NCBI GenBank assembly: GCA_036490175.1
Contig: DASXEJ010000359.1
Location: 40,193 to 104,192, forward strand
Reading direction: 5' to 3'
DNA length: 64,000 bases
Source: Pirellulales bacterium
GTDB taxonomy: Bacteria; Planctomycetota; Planctomycetia; Pirellulales; JACPPG01
The notes beneath the pieces were generated by a model, which saw only the letters and a program-made list of their open reading frames with translations, did no database searches and was not told the origin of the DNA. The translations under genes and the position numbers were made by a program. Positions 62,420-64,000 of this stretch are shown piece by piece; position 1 is the stretch's first letter, and the number at the start of each line of letters is the position of its first letter.

Positions 62420-63319
62420 ATGGCATCATCCGATTCAGCATCTTTGCCCCCCAACGCAACGGGTTCTCCCCCCCCGCCTCTCGGCGGCGGAAACACGGGT
62501 GGCTGGCGCCTCGCTCTGCTGGCACGTTATCCGTGGCTGGGCTATGTGCTCCCTCTGGTGGTATTTCTCGTCCTGACAAGCTGCGAGCCGGCGCCGCCAG
62601 ACCGGGCACCGGCCGATGACCTGGCGGCCGCTGGCGTGGGTGCCGATCCGCTAAATCAAGCCCAACCCCAGGACCAGACAGCGACGGGCTGGTTCGATTT
62701 GAACATTCCGTACCGCGCCTACCCGCTGGTCTATACGGCGAAGATCGCGCTTTCGATCGCCGCGGTTTTTTTTGTGTGGCCGGTCTATCGGCAATTCCCG
62801 TGGCGCGTTAGCTGGCTGGCATTTGCCGTAGGGGGCGTGGGAGTCGTGCTGTGGATCGGCGTGTGCCACCTGGGGCTCGAACACCGCATCCTGCCGGCGA
62901 TCGGACTGGGAAGCGTGCTCGGATCGGGTCAGCGCAGCGCGTTCAACCCCTTGGTCGAGTTGGTGGGAGAGCCGGCCTGGGCCTATGGATTTCTGGCCAT
63001 TCGCTTTATTGGTCTGGCGCTGGTTGTGCCACTAATCGAGGAGTTCTTTCTGCGCGGCTTTCTGATGCGGGCTTGTGTCCATGAGAACTGGTGGAGCGTC
63101 CCGTTCGGAACCGTGACGCCGCTCGCCGTGCTCGTCGGCACGGCCGTGCCGATGGCGATGCACCCGGCCGAGCTGCTGGCCGCCCTGGTATGGTTCACGA
63201 TGGTGACTGGTCTGATGGTGGCGACGCGCAATATCTGGGACTGTGTGGCCGCCCATGCCACGACGAACCTACTTTTGGGCATTTACGTGGTCGTCTGGAA
63301 CCAATGGCAGCTGATGTAG
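62420..63319 (+). CDS. CPBP-family intramembrane protease, probably exosortase-associated
   Basis: 299 residues. A Pro/Gly/Ser-rich N-terminus is followed by helices from about 36. The family motifs are PLIEEFFLRGFLMR (EExxxR at 206-211), HPAELLAALVWF (second motif His) and WDCVAAHATTNLLLG (HxxxN). These ligands make up the glutamic-type CPBP/Abi (CAAX protease-like) site. The overall pattern, including YPWLGYVLPLVVFLVLTS and YRAYPLVYTAKIALS, agrees with the CAAX-related proteins found alongside exosortases (PEP-CTERM systems), which fits the three PEP-CTERM genes in the window. No exosortase gene itself is seen. Exact substrate unknown. Confidence 0.82.
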   Translation: MASSDSASLPPNATGSPPPPLGGGNTGGWRLALLARYPWLGYVLPLVVFLVLTSCEPAPPDRAPADDLAAAGVGADPLNQAQPQDQTATGWFDLNIPYRAYPLVYTAKIALSIAAVFFVWPVYRQFPWRVSWLAFAVGGVGVVLWIGVCHLGLEHRILPAIGLGSVLGSGQRSAFNPLVELVGEPAWAYGFLAIRFIGLALVVPLIEEFFLRGFLMRACVHENWWSVPFGTVTPLAVLVGTAVPMAMHPAELLAALVWFTMVTGLMVATRNIWDCVAAHATTNLLLGIYVVVWNQWQLM

Positions 63320-63487
63320 CTGAAATGATGAATGCCTAACGTTGAATAGAAGGACGCGTAATGCGGCTTCGATTCACCAGGCGTCGCGGCCTGTCTTCCG
63401 CCGGCTATCCAGCTATTCAGTAAGAATTGAGCTCGAGCGGCGAAAGTAGGGGAAGAGTTCGTCCTTTCCCTGGAGGCGGTCGGTCCA

Positions 63488-64000
63488 ATGACACCCGCGG
63501 TGACCGAGCAACGTACGGTGCCCGGCTACGATCCGGCAACCGAATATCGGGGCCGGCTCGCGGCCCGCTCGGCTACTGCCCGGCGGCTGGCTCGGGCGAA
63601 CCAGCGCATCACGCTGGGGCGACGGCTGGTGCTGTTCGCCGTGATCGGCTACGTGGTGTTTGATCCCACCGAGGCTCAGGCCCTGGTACCGTTGGCGATC
63701 GCGCTCGTGCCATTGGCGTTTTTGCAGAATGCCGTGTTGAAGGCGTGGCGGCGGGCGAGCAAGGCGGCGGCCTATTACGAGAGCGGCCTGGCGAGGCTGG
63801 AGAACCGCTGGATCGGTCGCGGCGACGAAGGGCGTAGATACCTCACGGACGAGCATCTATATGCGGAAGACCTCGACATTTTCGGCCGCGGTTCGCTGTT
63901 TCAGCTCCTCTCGACCGCGCAGACACCGATGGGCCAAGACACGCTGGCCGGCTGGCTGAGGGCGCCTTCGGACATGGAGGCGATTCGTGCTCGGCAGGAG
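63488..64000 (+). CDS. MutS-family protein with membrane-anchored N-terminus, start only
   Basis: The gene runs off the right edge; 171 codons are visible from ATG 63488. After a basic start come two hydrophobic segments (LVLFAVIGYVVFD and LVPLAIALVPLAFLQNAVL, about 50-90), then YYESGLARLENRWIGRGDEG and HLYAEDLDIFGRGSLFQLLS, ending in TPMGQDTLAGWLRAPS. The last blocks match the beginning of the MutS core (lever domain) in shorter MutS paralogues that lack the mismatch-recognition domains. The ATPase part would be beyond the window. Such membrane-linked MutS-like proteins have no proven role in mismatch repair. Confidence 0.75.
   Translation, partial: MTPAVTEQRTVPGYDPATEYRGRLAARSATARRLARANQRITLGRRLVLFAVIGYVVFDPTEAQALVPLAIALVPLAFLQNAVLKAWRRASKAAAYYESGLARLENRWIGRGDEGRRYLTDEHLYAEDLDIFGRGSLFQLLSTAQTPMGQDTLAGWLRAPSDMEAIRARQE

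Overview
The window comes from a member of the Planctomycetota, most like the Pirellulales or a related lineage. Lineage-marking families are dense. There are DUF1501 proteins with PSCyt2/PSD1 (DUF1549/DUF1553) partners, a DUF1559 pilin-like protein followed by a small lipoprotein, TIGR03067 domains fused to an M56 peptidase, dockerin plus PEP-CTERM surface proteins, a G8-domain beta-helix protein, and an EF-G of the type shared by spirochaetes, planctomycetes, deltaproteobacteria and mitochondria. No tRNA, rRNA, CRISPR array, transposase or integrase was recognised.

Layout. 1-3.5 kb: a co-oriented run of a methylmalonate-semialdehyde dehydrogenase end, an SDR lacking its catalytic Ser/Tyr, a leaderless NMT1/THI5-fold protein and an FAD monooxygenase that seems internally deleted. 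4-6.3 kb: two PEP-CTERM proteins, one with a Cys/Gln thioester-like signature and one broken by two frame changes. 7.3-12 kb: a two-gene RND efflux pump. 12-17.8 kb: a small Tat protein, a class C-type serine hydrolase, a PRISE-type enone reductase, a thrice-repeated ~90-130 bp sequence, and a PheA/TfdB-type aromatic hydroxylase starting directly behind the third repeat.

17.8-29.3 kb: a seven-gene minus-strand block of exported planctomycete families (three DUF1501, two PSCyt2/PSD1, one PQQ-like propeller, one PPC-domain protein). 29.5-35.7 kb: a catalase-family haem protein with an exported CxxCH protein, a DUF4239 membrane protein, and a BlaI repressor/M56 receptor pair with a paired-palindrome operator. 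35.9-46.5 kb: an acyl-CoA synthetase, a TPR protein, small membrane proteins, a dockerin/PEP-CTERM protein, a DUF1559/lipoprotein pair, a CEMIP-like G8 protein and a HAD hydrolase.

46.5-64 kb is mostly core: rseP and dxr (overlapping), ftsH, a single-domain response regulator, the sdhCAB operon, a GT39-like membrane protein, fusA, a CPBP protease probably tied to the exosortase/PEP-CTERM system, and the start of a MutS-family ATPase gene.

How it fits together: the PEP-CTERM/dockerin proteins, the Tat-exported DUF1501 and cytochrome-like proteins and the PPC protein point to a large investment in the periplasm and cell surface. RseP and FtsH give envelope proteolysis. SdhCAB of the cytochrome b558 type suggests quinone-linked respiration. 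The first 17 kb looks accessory (oxidoreductases and efflux), and the last 17 kb looks like conserved chromosome. All function calls come from reading motifs; no database search was run.
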